Shown: positions 1-8,115 of the stretch, piece after piece
How the letters are laid out: each line of letters begins with the position of its first letter
How positions within the stretch are numbered: position 1 is the first letter of the stretch
Assembly (NCBI GenBank): GCA_903945375.1
Contig: CAJAVP010000060.1
Span: forward strand, 1-37,094
Length of the DNA: 37,094 bases
Reading direction: 5' to 3'
Source: an uncultured Methylococcaceae bacterium
GTDB taxonomy: Bacteria; Pseudomonadota; Gammaproteobacteria; Methylococcales; Methylomonadaceae
The notes under the pieces: generated by a model
Database searches by the model: none
What the model saw: only the letters and a program-made list of their open reading frames with translations
Told to the model about the DNA's origin: nothing
Made by a program: the position numbers and the translations under genes

Positions 1-645
1 AGTTGGAAAAGACTTCTGAGAGGGACTTTTAATTCTGATTTAGATGTTGAAAATAAAAGAATGCTTATTAAGCAGGTACTTAATAAATTAGACATCAGTA
101 ACGTGGAGACATCCTTACAAAGCATTATCCAAAGCTTTATCTATAATTCTGGGATTACAGATGAATGGCGGAAAATAATTGTTGAACAAACTGAAATTCT
201 TAAATATTGTGATAAGCACCGGATTCGTAAATACTCAGATGATTGGATTTATCTTCTTAAAAGAGAAAGGATGAGTGGTAGTCATGTTGAATTATATACT
301 TATCATTTAATGCTCAACTATTTGACACAGATACCTCTTGCTCCTTTTGTTGACATAAAATATCGAGAAGTGAGCAGTGAATCTGAAAAACCTTATGTCT
401 ATCTTGATGGATGGGTATTTAATGACACACCAAATGTACTTAAAATTTTTTACATAGATGGTAAGTTTCGTCTGGAGTTAGGCTGCCAAAATGGAGAGTT
501 TCCTGTTCAGCTAAAAGATGTGTTTAAAAATAAGTTTTCATTTGTAGACATTGCTAATAATGACTGGATTGCTGTTGATATTGATAAACAAATTATTAAA
601 ACCAAACTTTGTGAACTGATTAAATTATGCAATGATTTTTCCTGA
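1..645 (+). CDS. C-terminal part of an unknown protein (5' end outside window)
   Basis: The reading frame is open from the first base and stops with TGA at 643-645; the first internal ATG is at 61. Twenty sense codons precede that ATG without a stop, so the true start probably lies upstream of the window and only the C-terminal ~214 residues are seen. The product is hydrophilic, with no signal peptide or membrane segment, and I recognise no domain. It ends 64 bp before the helicase gene at 710 on the same strand, so the two may form one operon; a link to that helicase is an inference from position only. Confidence 0.65.
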   Translation, partial: SWKRLLRGTFNSDLDVENKRMLIKQVLNKLDISNVETSLQSIIQSFIYNSGITDEWRKIIVEQTEILKYCDKHRIRKYSDDWIYLLKRERMSGSHVELYTYHLMLNYLTQIPLAPFVDIKYREVSSESEKPYVYLDGWVFNDTPNVLKIFYIDGKFRLELGCQNGEFPVQLKDVFKNKFSFVDIANNDWIAVDIDKQIIKTKLCELIKLCNDFS

Positions 646-2086
646 CTAGATCACCAAATTTATAGGTCAAAACTGTTATCCATCATTAATACCTATTAGG
701 AGCTAACTTGTGACTACATTTTATCTACCACTAGAAGAAGCAAATAAATATGATCCGTCGTTTAATATAAACAGACCGGAATTCGCTAAACTAAAAAGTG
801 ATTTTAATGGTTGCACTGTTTTTCACAGGTTGAACATTGAGCACCGTAATTATTTAGAAAATCAAAATATTTTGGATTGGTTCGATTTTGTTATTGTTCA
901 TCCCAAAAAAGAGGTGGTTTGTATAAATGAATCGTACATCTATTCTGATGAAACAACCGCGTTGACGTTGAGTCTTCTGAGAGAAAATATTCAAACATTA
1001 CTTCCTGATCAAATTAATATCGTAGAAAACTTAGATGCTGCTCAGGAGCAATTTATAAATTGGTGTGATATTGATAATTATGACGAGAAGAAAATAATCG
1101 ATTTTTTAAAAAATACTATGCAAATTGCTATATTGCCTTCAGTAGACTTTAAGCAAAGGACGCTTACCCGTGATAAGCGATTTAATGAATATTCTACGAA
1201 ATATGGCTTGGTTAGGGAGATAGATTCAGAATTTATTACAATGGATAAAACTAAAAAGGAAATTTATCTTTACGTGAATACCTGTGCAGGTAGCGGAAAA
1301 ACGATTTCAGCGATTTATGCTTATAGACGATTCATTGAGCTTGGTAAAAAGCCGATTTTAGTCTGTTACAATCATCTATTAGGCAACTTATTGCATACTG
1401 CTGTTCATAATAATTCATCTTTTGGTTATGTCGGTACACTTTATAAATTTGCCAATTGGAAAAGACAACAGCTAAAAATAGTCAACGGAATAAAGACCAA
1501 TCAAACTGACGATCATGTTGATATGCTATTAAGTGAACTTGAGAATATAACTATTGCAGACACTGAAAAGTATGATGCTTTAATTATCGATGAAGGACAA
1601 GATTTTCATGATTACTGGGTTGAGTTATTAACGAAGTACTTAAAGCCAGGTGCTAGCATATTGTGGTTTGAGGATGATAGCCAGAACATTCATACGGTGG
1701 ATCGTAACTGTGGCTTAAATAATATCCCTTCAGTTCTTTTGAATAAAATTAATATGCTTCTTCCTCAGGAGATTAATCATAAGCCCAATTATCGCGTTAC
1801 GAAATGTATTGAAGATTTTTTAATTGCTTTTTTCCCGTTCTATACAACATCATTTAACTTAACAAAGCCTCACTTCGAGTATCATCCAGAACCTAGCATC
1901 ATCAGAGTGTTAGGTTGTAAACCACAAATTAATTTTTATCAGGAAGGCAAGCTACTTGATAAATTGAAAGAAAGGCTAGATGACTTAATAAACAAAGATC
2001 ATATCGCATCAAATGATAAGTAACCAGCCAAAAATTTCTGTATAATTTAAAGCTAGTATCTATAGTAATTCACTAAATGAGCCACG

Positions 2087-3105
2087 ATGAAATTTATAAG
2101 CCCATTGTCCCCCGAACAGCAACAGATGCTTCGCGAAATGATGACTTATCACCCGAATGTTCGCTGCCGACGTCGTGCGCATAGCCTTTTGCTAAGTAAT
2201 CGAGGTTACACCATCCGGCAGATTGCCGATATTTTTGAAGTCGAACGCCGTGCGATCAGTTCTTGCATTGATCAATGGGAAGCCAAAGGAGTGATGGGCG
2301 TTTATGACCAGCCCCGCTCGGGTCGCCCGACTCTGTTTACGCCCGCCGAGGCAGCCTTATTGCCTGACTGGGTTGCCCAAGAGCCGCGCCAACTGAAACA
2401 GGCCATCGCTAGACTAAACGAAAAAACCGGTAAAACCGCCAGTTATTCGACCTGTGTGCGCATTTTAAAAAACTCAAGTGGGTTTGGAAGCGCTGTCGGC
2501 ACTCCTTAAAAGACCGTCGCGATGAAAGCGCTTTTCGCCAAGAACAGCAGTTACAAATCCAATTGCACCAAGCCGAAGCCAAGCAGCAATTGGCGGTTTA
2601 TTACTTTGATGAAACCGGTTTTACTACGACACCTTGTGTGCCTTATGCGTGGCAAAAACCAGCTGAAACGCTTTGCTTGCCCAGCCAGAACAGCAAGCGG
2701 TTGAATATCCTTGGCTTTTTAAACAAACAGAACGACAGCTTTTTTTATACGCAAGAAGGGAATGTCACTTCTCAAACCGTCATCAATGCCTTTGAAGCCT
2801 TTGGGCAACGCTATGCCGAACACTACGCCAAAACACAACAACCCTGTGTCGTTATTCTTGATAATGCGTCGGTTCATACCAGTAAAGCTTTTTTAGCCGT
2901 CCGGGAAAATTGGTATAGCTAGGGGGTGTTAGTGCATTATTTACCCCCTTACAGCCCAGAACTCAACTGGATTGAGATCCTCTGGCGAAACATAAAATAC
3001 CAATGGCTCCCTTTTGATGCTTATCTCAGTTATGCGCATCTCAAAGCGGCAGTTCTTGAAATACTCGCTCAGGTCGGCGAAAAATATACTATAACTTTTG
3101 CCTGA
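2087..3105 (+). pseudogene. IS630-family transposase, -1 frame change plus amber codon
   Basis: An N-terminal helix-turn-helix region (YTIRQIADIFEVERRAISS) is read from the ATG at 2087. The catalytic part is in the -1 frame and shows FDETGF (first Asp), VILDNASVHTSKAF (second Asp) and LPPYSPELNWIE (Glu), the DDE triad of IS630 transposases. The frames connect at the A AAA AAC heptamer at 2467-2473, which would allow ribosomal -1 slippage. A TAG at 2920-2922 then stops the second frame; the codons beyond it, up to TGA at 3103-3105, still encode the conserved Glu region. The slippery site may be functional design; the amber codon looks like inactivation. About 37 residues separate the second Asp and the Glu. 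Confidence 0.88.
2467..2473 (+). promoter_or_regulatory. Possible -1 ribosomal frameshift heptamer (A AAA AAC)
   Basis: The heptamer is in phase with the upstream transposase frame (TTA AAA AAC), matching the X XXY YYZ rule for -1 slippage. A -1 shift here joins the DNA-binding half to the catalytic half without loss of conserved sequence, and the zero frame stops soon after at 2507-2509. An alternative is a simple one-base loss in the A run. Confidence 0.55.
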
Positions 3106-3168
3106 TTACTTATAGAAATTATTAGTTGTTTGCCTGATTCTAAAAATGACCCCAGCCATTCGTTAATA

Positions 3169-3257
3169 AGTAATCAGGCTTAAGTTTTAGTACATTTTTA
3201 AAACGTAACTCGTTGAAAATAAAAATACTGCCGCGCTAAAAAATTTGGCTGATTACT
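3169..3257. mobile_element. 89-bp non-autonomous element (MITE) with IS630-like ends
   Basis: The left end AGTAATCAGGC and the right end GGCTGATTACT are inverted repeats nearly identical to those of the neighbouring IS630 element. TA flanks both sides (3167-3168 and 3258-3259). No coding capacity is present. Excision with one TA restores the helicase frame, which shows that it is an insertion. It was probably mobilised by an IS630 transposase of the neighbouring type. A degenerate relative lies at 17784. Confidence 0.88.
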
Positions 3258-3620
3258 TACTAGAAAAATACAACTATTCAGTACCTTATCCGTATAAGCT
3301 TAATCAGATTGGCAATTATCGATTGAAACGAACAACCGGTGAATATAAAAACGGTGTAAAAGTTTATAAAGAAGAAGATGGCATACTTTGTGAAAGCGTT
3401 ACCCGATACAAAGGCCTTGAAGCACCTGTTGTTCTGGTGACAGATGTTGAAATTCCTAATGGCTTTTCGCCCCATGACTGGGTTCAGTTTTTATATTGCG
3501 CGTTGACAAGGGCAAAAATGCACTTAGAAGTTTTTGTGTGCAGTGATGGAAATATGAGTAAGTGTTTTAAAGCGATCGATGACTCAATAGTTGTCAAACA
3601 ATAAAAATTTTTGCCAGCAC

Positions 3621-4793
3621 TCATTTTACGTTCTTGTCGGCAATCAATTTCATCAATCCAAGCAGACCGATAGCCTTAACCCCTTCAGCCACAGAATAAG
3701 TTTCCGCCCCCGGATAAACCAAAAAACTGGCCGCAGGCTGGACATCATCCCTGGCAAAGTAAAAGCCTTTTTGCAAACTGGGCGCTATGCTGCGTTTGAT
3801 TTCAATCGCCCATGTCGTTTGATCGGGAAAAGTCAGCAATAAATCGCATTCTGCGCCGGCACTGCTGCGGTAAAAACTGGCTTCGCTATGCGGTGGGGCG
3901 GCGGACAGGCAGTTTTCAATTACAAAACCTTCCCAGCTCTTGCCGCACACCGGATGTCCCAGTAATGTTTCCTTTTCGCCGATGCCTAATAAAGCATGGG
4001 TAATACCGCTGTCCCTGATATACGTTTTTGGCGATTTGACCAGTCGCTTACCCGTGTTGCTATGCCAGGGTTTAAGCCGTCGAACCAGCAACAAATCAAC
4101 CAGCAAATCCAGATAACGGGCAACGGTTTTGCCATCAACACCCAATGCAGCCGCTAGTTTTGCGGCATTTAATAACTCGCCTTGATTATGTGCCAGCATA
4201 GTCCAGAAACGGCGCAAGGTTTCCGCAGGAATACGTGGCCCCAATTGCGGAATATCGCGTTCAAGATAAGTTCGGATGAAATCCTGCCGCCATTTCAGGC
4301 TGATTGCATCGTTGCCCGCCAATAGGCTGTCTGGAAAGCCACCACGCAACCACAACAGTTCGGTTTGTTCGGCTACCAATTCCAAAGCATCAAAAGGCGT
4401 CAATTCCAGATAGGAAATCCGTCCGGCTAATGTTTCACTGGATTGCTGCAATAGCTCAATAGATGCTGAACCTAACAGCAAAAATCGTCCTGTACGCAAG
4501 CCTTGCCGCCGCCCTTGGTCAATCAGGCCGCGCAAGCTCTGAAACAGACTCGGCGCACGTTGCACTTCATCAAGAATAACCAGCTTGTCCTGATGGTCGG
4601 CAAGATAAAGTTCGGCATTGTGCAATTTGGCCCGGTCGGCGATGGATTCAAGATCAAGGTAGATGGCGTTACGCTGCCCTGCGATAGTCAAAGCAAGCGT
4701 GGTTTTACCGGCTTGCCTGGGACCCAACAAGGCAACCGCCGGGTAATTTGCCAATAAGAATTCAAGTGTAGATTGTAGTCTGCGCGTTATCAT
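3621..4793 (-). CDS. AAA ATPase with DUF4143 (AAA_14 family)
   Basis: The product (390 residues from the ATG at 4793, 399 from the upstream start at 4820) begins MITRRLQSTLEFLL and then shows Walker A GPRQAGKTTL, Walker B VILDEVQRAP, the sensor-like LLLGSAS, and a C-terminal DUF4143 half with a VWAIEIKRS-like motif near the end (here TTWAIEIKRS). The start at 4793 is preferred because family members usually begin a few residues before the RRL motif. These ATPases are common in accessory regions of bacteria and archaea; their substrate is not known. The gene faces the helicase remnant, its stop lying 16 bp after the helicase stop. Confidence 0.9.
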   Translation of the reverse strand: MITRRLQSTLEFLLANYPAVALLGPRQAGKTTLALTIAGQRNAIYLDLESIADRAKLHNAELYLADHQDKLVILDEVQRAPSLFQSLRGLIDQGRRQGLRTGRFLLLGSASIELLQQSSETLAGRISYLELTPFDALELVAEQTELLWLRGGFPDSLLAGNDAISLKWRQDFIRTYLERDIPQLGPRIPAETLRRFWTMLAHNQGELLNAAKLAAALGVDGKTVARYLDLLVDLLLVRRLKPWHSNTGKRLVKSPKTYIRDSGITHALLGIGEKETLLGHPVCGKSWEGFVIENCLSAAPPHSEASFYRSSAGAECDLLLTFPDQTTWAIEIKRSIAPSLQKGFYFARDDVQPAASFLVYPGAETYSVAEGVKAIGLLGLMKLIADKNVK

Positions 4794-4906
4794 GATTGTA
4801 ATTATGGCATTTAATTCCATAATTGCAATGATGAAAGCGGTGAGCCCACAATTTCATTAAGGAACGGGATACCGTAAACACAAAGTCGTTTGTTTGCGGC
4901 TTATTT

Positions 4907-4924
4907 GGTCGCACTAACCGATAA
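4907..4924 (+). promoter_or_regulatory. Partial copy of the GTCGCA-TAACCG upstream motif
   Basis: GGTCGCACTAACCGATAA lies about 30 bp before the PP2C gene start and matches the core of a longer motif found at 7527, 10609 and 12787. The flanks are less conserved here. A promoter or operator role is inference. Confidence 0.35.
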
Positions 4925-4955
4925 ACTACTCGCCAATCGTTTATTGGATTAAGCC

Positions 4956-5744
4956 ATGACTATTACAAACATTAATAAAGTGCATTACGTTGCGGTCACC
5001 CATTCCGGTAAGCGTTATCGGCAAAATCAGAATGCCTTATTATTGGCAGGAACCGTGCAGCAAACAGCCAATTTTTGGCAAGGTGAACTAAGCCTGGATA
5101 AACCGTTGCGTTTTGCCATCGCAGACGGCGTCGGAGGATTGCCCAATGCGGCAAAAGCCAGCCGTATTTTGTTGCAGGAGCTGGCAGAACTTGATCAAAC
5201 ACAACCCCAGTTATTGCCACGACAACGCTTGATCCCATTACATAATTGCTTGGTGAAAGCTTGCAAAAGCGATCGGACATTGCAGAATGGTGGCTCCACG
5301 CTGATTACCACCGAAATTGCAACGGATGGGCAGATTAGCCTTTGGCATGTGGGGGATTCGCGTGGCTATCTCTATAGTCCTCATGGCTTACGCCGACTAA
5401 CCGACGACCACACGCTGGCATTTTGTCTGAATCGTTCTGGTAATTATTCAACAGCCCAGCAGCAAGCAATAGCAAACACCCCGCTAGGCTAGGCATTGGA
5501 TAATTTGTTTATCTTTTCGCAGGCCGCCGAAGAACCGTTTATTGGCTTGCAACATTTGAAGCTATTACCGGACGAGGTTTTGTTGTTGGTCAGCGACGGT
5601 GTGACGCTGTATTTGTCAGATGACGCATTGGCGGCTTGTTTTGCCAGCGCCAATCTTGTCGCTAATGTTCGACGACTATTTGATGAAGTGATAGAAGCCG
5701 GTGCTGAAGATAATTTGAGCGTGGTGGCAATCGTTGTGACATAA
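4956..5744 (+). pseudogene. PP2C-type protein phosphatase with in-frame amber codon
   Basis: A PP2C (PPM) fold is clear: ADGVGG (residues 56-61), LWHVGDSRGYLY (129-140), LVSDGVTLYLSDD, and a final GAEDNLSVVAIVV, which supply the metal-binding Asp residues. Such enzymes remove phosphate from Ser/Thr of proteins with Mn or Mg. The frame is interrupted by TAG at 5490-5492 (codon 179); the same frame continues to TAA at 5742-5744. The partial paralogue at 10333 has Gln (CAG) at that position, so a single C-to-T change explains the stop. Without suppression the protein loses its last third, including two metal ligands. No protein kinase gene is seen in the window. Confidence 0.85.
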
Positions 5745-5855
5745 AGCCACTCAAACTTCATTAAGATAAAAACTTTAGATCAAAATCGTTTTGCTTCAAT
5801 CAGGGACAAAAGCTCATCGATTACCATGATATAAAATAAATTTAAACAGTTAAAA

Positions 5856-5874
5856 GTAGGCGTTTTTTACCTAC
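5856..5874 (+). other. Small hairpin upstream of fam1 copy A
   Basis: GTAGG at 5856-5860 and CCTAC at 5870-5874 can pair around a T-rich loop, 30 bp before the start of the next gene. It might be a weak terminator for the PP2C gene or a leader structure. The stem is short. Confidence 0.25.
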
Positions 5875-5903
5875 TACTTTCAACTCCATTCGGATTTAAA
5901 ATA

Positions 5904-6485
5904 ATGAATACTACAGATGCCTTGGATTATGTGATCAACGAATTAATAAAGTTCGACCAAAAAATGCGAGATAACACAGACTATTTAAAATTAGAAAATT
6001 TAAATAATGGTTATTGTTACAAAATATTCGCTAGAAATGCTTATGTTGGTGTTTGGAAAGAAAATCAGAAAGCATTCATGATTTCAAGATACAAAATGGG
6101 CGCTAATCCCTTCCTATTTGATGAGTACCATTGGGATACAAATGATGAAAAAAACTTTCCTTTCGGCACCGTTAAGCCAATTGAGCTGATTGAAAAATTC
6201 CCATTCGAATTAAAAGAAAATTATAGCGACAGTGAAGCACAAAAAATCCTTAATTATCTTGATATTTTAGAGGAAAACAATCCGGTTATACCTGGCATTA
6301 ATAGCATACAACATAGAAAGCAATCGGCTATCCAATGGGAATTAAAGCAAGAAGCCAAACGAAAATTTGCCGCGTGGCTCAAGCAACAGGGAATATCTAT
6401 TGCCGATTACACAAAACAACCTAGAAAGAGAAAGATAAGCCTAATGAAAACATATGGCGATATCTTAAAATTAACGGAAAATTGA
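5904..6485 (+). CDS. Unknown protein, fam1 copy A
   Basis: 193 residues, soluble, rich in Lys, Glu and aromatic residues; I recognise no domain. Conserved blocks shared with the copy at 13448 are NAYVGVW, KAFMISRYKMG, EYHWDTND, NFP.GT.KP.ELIEKFPF and a C-terminal charged helix. The TGA stop overlaps the ATG of the next gene (TGATG), implying translational coupling with fam2. The same pair occurs in copy B, so fam1 and fam2 probably work together. Function cannot be assigned. Confidence 0.8.
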   Translation: MNTTDALDYVINELIKFDQKMRDNTDYLKLENLNNGYCYKIFARNAYVGVWKENQKAFMISRYKMGANPFLFDEYHWDTNDEKNFPFGTVKPIELIEKFPFELKENYSDSEAQKILNYLDILEENNPVIPGINSIQHRKQSAIQWELKQEAKRKFAAWLKQQGISIADYTKQPRKRKISLMKTYGDILKLTEN

Positions 6486-7378
6486 TGACTATGAACGACG
6501 AATGGCAAGATAAGAGAATAATAATGACACCCAAGCAACGCGAAATATTGGTGAATTTACATGAACAATTTTGTAGATTGGAATCTTATTTAGGTACTCT
6601 GCTATGTCAAGTGGATGGATTACCAGAGCACTTTGACTCGTTTCAAGATAAAGAAGACGAAGTGTTGGAATTCCCAAAGCATGGTTTTAGCTGTGAGGGC
6701 GAATTCACCGAAGAAGATACCAATGAATGGCTATATTTTAGTAATAGGCTGGCTGCATCTGAACTGTACGACACGCTAAAGAGATTGCATAGAGAAATTT
6801 ATTATGCGAAAGATTACTATGGTGTTGTGCGGCGTCAACTGCATAACTTACCAAAGCACTTTGACTCGGCTCAGGACAATAGCGAATTTAGCACAGATGA
6901 AATTAACGAATTGCTGCGCTTAAATCATAGGCTGGCTGAACTCGAACTGTATTTATGCGATTTGAGCGAAAAAGAATGTGTACATTTAGCCGACCGAGTT
7001 TCCGACACTGATGATGCGCTGGATGACTACGAGATTAATGCGACGCTTCACTTTACGCTACGCGAAGATGATCCGGAATTTGATGAAAATGAAGACAATT
7101 TTTTGGCTCGGCGAAAAATGAGTTTAAAGCGTTTGGACAGGGAATGGGGTCTAGGAGATGGGCAAGATCATCGCGTATCTGCGCTTTCTTTTCCGGGTGG
7201 TCTTAATGAAGCTTCTCATTGCTGGCTATTCCACGACCTTTATGACCACCACTACGGTCTGGAGCAACCGGCTTTAACTCTGCAAGACTGTTTGCGCGTT
7301 GGATCAATCTGGGTGGATGTCGCGGTTCGTCATCAGGCGACGCTGGCTATTAAATCGGGTAAATGGCAAAAATATTAG
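6485..7378 (+). CDS. Unknown protein, fam2 copy A, with internal duplication
   Basis: 297 residues from the ATG at 6485, chosen because it overlaps the fam1 stop and matches the start of copy B (MTMN.EWQDKR). The acidic N-terminal half contains two versions of a block with the motif LP.HFDS.QD followed by an acidic stretch and NRLA.SELY/HRLAELELY; copy B has only one, so an ~80-residue tandem duplication occurred here. The C-terminal half is conserved: REDDPEFDE, WGLGDG.DHRVS, HCWLFHDLYDH and GSIWVDVAVRHQATLAI. His and Asp in FHDLYDH could be functional, but this is a guess. No known domain is recognised. Confidence 0.82.
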   Translation: MTMNDEWQDKRIIMTPKQREILVNLHEQFCRLESYLGTLLCQVDGLPEHFDSFQDKEDEVLEFPKHGFSCEGEFTEEDTNEWLYFSNRLAASELYDTLKRLHREIYYAKDYYGVVRRQLHNLPKHFDSAQDNSEFSTDEINELLRLNHRLAELELYLCDLSEKECVHLADRVSDTDDALDDYEINATLHFTLREDDPEFDENEDNFLARRKMSLKRLDREWGLGDGQDHRVSALSFPGGLNEASHCWLFHDLYDHHYGLEQPALTLQDCLRVGSIWVDVAVRHQATLAIKSGKWQKY

Positions 7379-7526
7379 CCCAGGCAAGCTTAAAGCAAGC
7401 GATGCAGCATTAGGATTAGCGTCGATGACAGGTGGATTTATGTGGAAACTGAACTGCTAGATAGCTTGCTAGGATAGACCAGACAGTTAAGACGAACTTT
7501 TTCGTTTACCTTGTCAATATTACAAC

Positions 7527-7566
7527 TTGCATACGTCTTATCTCGTCGCAGTAACCGCTTATTATG
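7527..7566 (+). promoter_or_regulatory. Conserved upstream motif, copy 1
   Basis: The stretch contains TTGCATACGTC and GTCGCAGTAACCGCTTATTA and is shared, at about 40 bp, with 10609-10647 and 12787-12826, each time about 50 bp before a fam3 start or its remnant. Conservation outside the coding region suggests a promoter or operator. TTGCAT could serve as a -35 box; I cannot define a firm -10 box. Confidence 0.55.
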
Positions 7567-7617
7567 TCTTCCGACACAGTTAAGTCTCAAACCATATATC
7601 AAGAAGAAAATCATCTC

Positions 7618-8037
7618 ATGCCCATGCTAATTGAACATATCGATGCCATTGCCCGTAAAAAACAACGCGATGTATTGTATTTGACGTTTCATTCCAAAAA
7701 ATCTGCCGATATTGGCCTATGGGACGGTACGTCAGACGATTGGGAGCAAAATCCCATGCGTGAAACGGTCTGCCAATGGCTTACGGAACACCATATTATC
7801 TGGCAGCCTTGCGGCTTCGTTGCCGATGTCAACATGATGTGCAGCTATCAAGGGCAAATTTATCTGGACGTGCCGTATGATGAAAACGATCCGATGTATG
7901 AATTAGTCCGCGATTATTTGGAGACCCCCGATGGCAGCATGCGTTTTGAGACAGTCAATTTTTGGTATTTGCCCTTGGCAAAAGCCATGGAGAATGCCCA
8001 TCACGATGAACCGGGCTTTTGGGGAAAAATGGGCTGA
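7618..8037 (+). CDS. Unknown protein, fam3 copy A (frameshifted C-terminus)
   Basis: The start at 7618 (MPMLIEHIDAIARKK) is chosen because it matches copy B exactly, while the more upstream ATG at 7564 lies inside the conserved upstream motif. The 139-residue product is soluble and about 85-90% identical to copy B, with blocks RDVLYLTFHSKKSADIGLWD, PCG.VADVNMMCSY, LDVPYDE and FETVNFWYLPLAKAMENAHH. A run of four G at 8021-8024, where copy B has three, shifts the frame and replaces the last residues, ending the protein early at TGA. Function unknown; the high identity of the copies indicates a recent duplication or gene conversion. Confidence 0.8.
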   Translation: MPMLIEHIDAIARKKQRDVLYLTFHSKKSADIGLWDGTSDDWEQNPMRETVCQWLTEHHIIWQPCGFVADVNMMCSYQGQIYLDVPYDENDPMYELVRDYLETPDGSMRFETVNFWYLPLAKAMENAHHDEPGFWGKMG

Positions 8038-8115
8038 AAATTTTTAGATACAAAATTCAGACAGTAAGAAAGTTAAGTGAACAAAACATCATAAAAACTG
8101 AAAGGATGAAAATAA

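Larger units (their letters stand above)
2019..3110 (+). mobile_element. IS630-family insertion sequence, 1092 bp
   Basis: The ends are imperfect inverted repeats: AGTAACCAGCCAAAA at 2019 and the complement of AGTAATCAGGCAAAA ending at 3110, 23 of 30 positions identical. TA dinucleotides flank both ends (2017-2018 and 3111-3112), the target duplication expected of the IS630/Tc1/mariner superfamily. It carries one transposase gene spread over two frames with a further amber codon, so this copy is probably inactive by itself. It interrupts the helicase gene. Confidence 0.92.
710..3604 (+). pseudogene. Superfamily 1 (UvrD/Rep-type) helicase gene split by two TA-inserted elements
   Basis: The GTG start at 710 is chosen because AGGAG lies at 698-702, seven bases upstream. 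The N-terminal piece has Walker A AGSGKT (residues 193-198), a Walker B DEGQD (294-298), and a motif III-like FEDDSQ. The C-terminal piece (3260-3604) has the YKGLEAPVV motif V and the YCALTRAK motif VI of UvrD-like helicases. Coding blocks are 710-2018, 3113-3168 and 3260-3604; joined, they read through in one frame for 569 codons plus TAA. The interruptions are an IS630-family element and an 89-bp relative, each flanked by TA. The family unwinds or translocates on DNA using ATP; the long N-terminal region before Walker A is unrecognised. As it stands, only a truncated ATPase half can be made. Confidence 0.88.

Noticed and set aside
4956-5744. Stop-codon recoding of TAG as a genome-wide feature
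   Set aside because: TAG occurs inside two frames, but intact genes also end with TAG (7376-7378, 12642-12644, 20418-20420), so ordinary nonsense mutations explain the data better.
7564-7617. Longer fam3 start at ATG 7564
   Set aside because: This ATG lies in the conserved upstream motif, and copy B has no matching extension; the common start is MPMLIEH at 7618.
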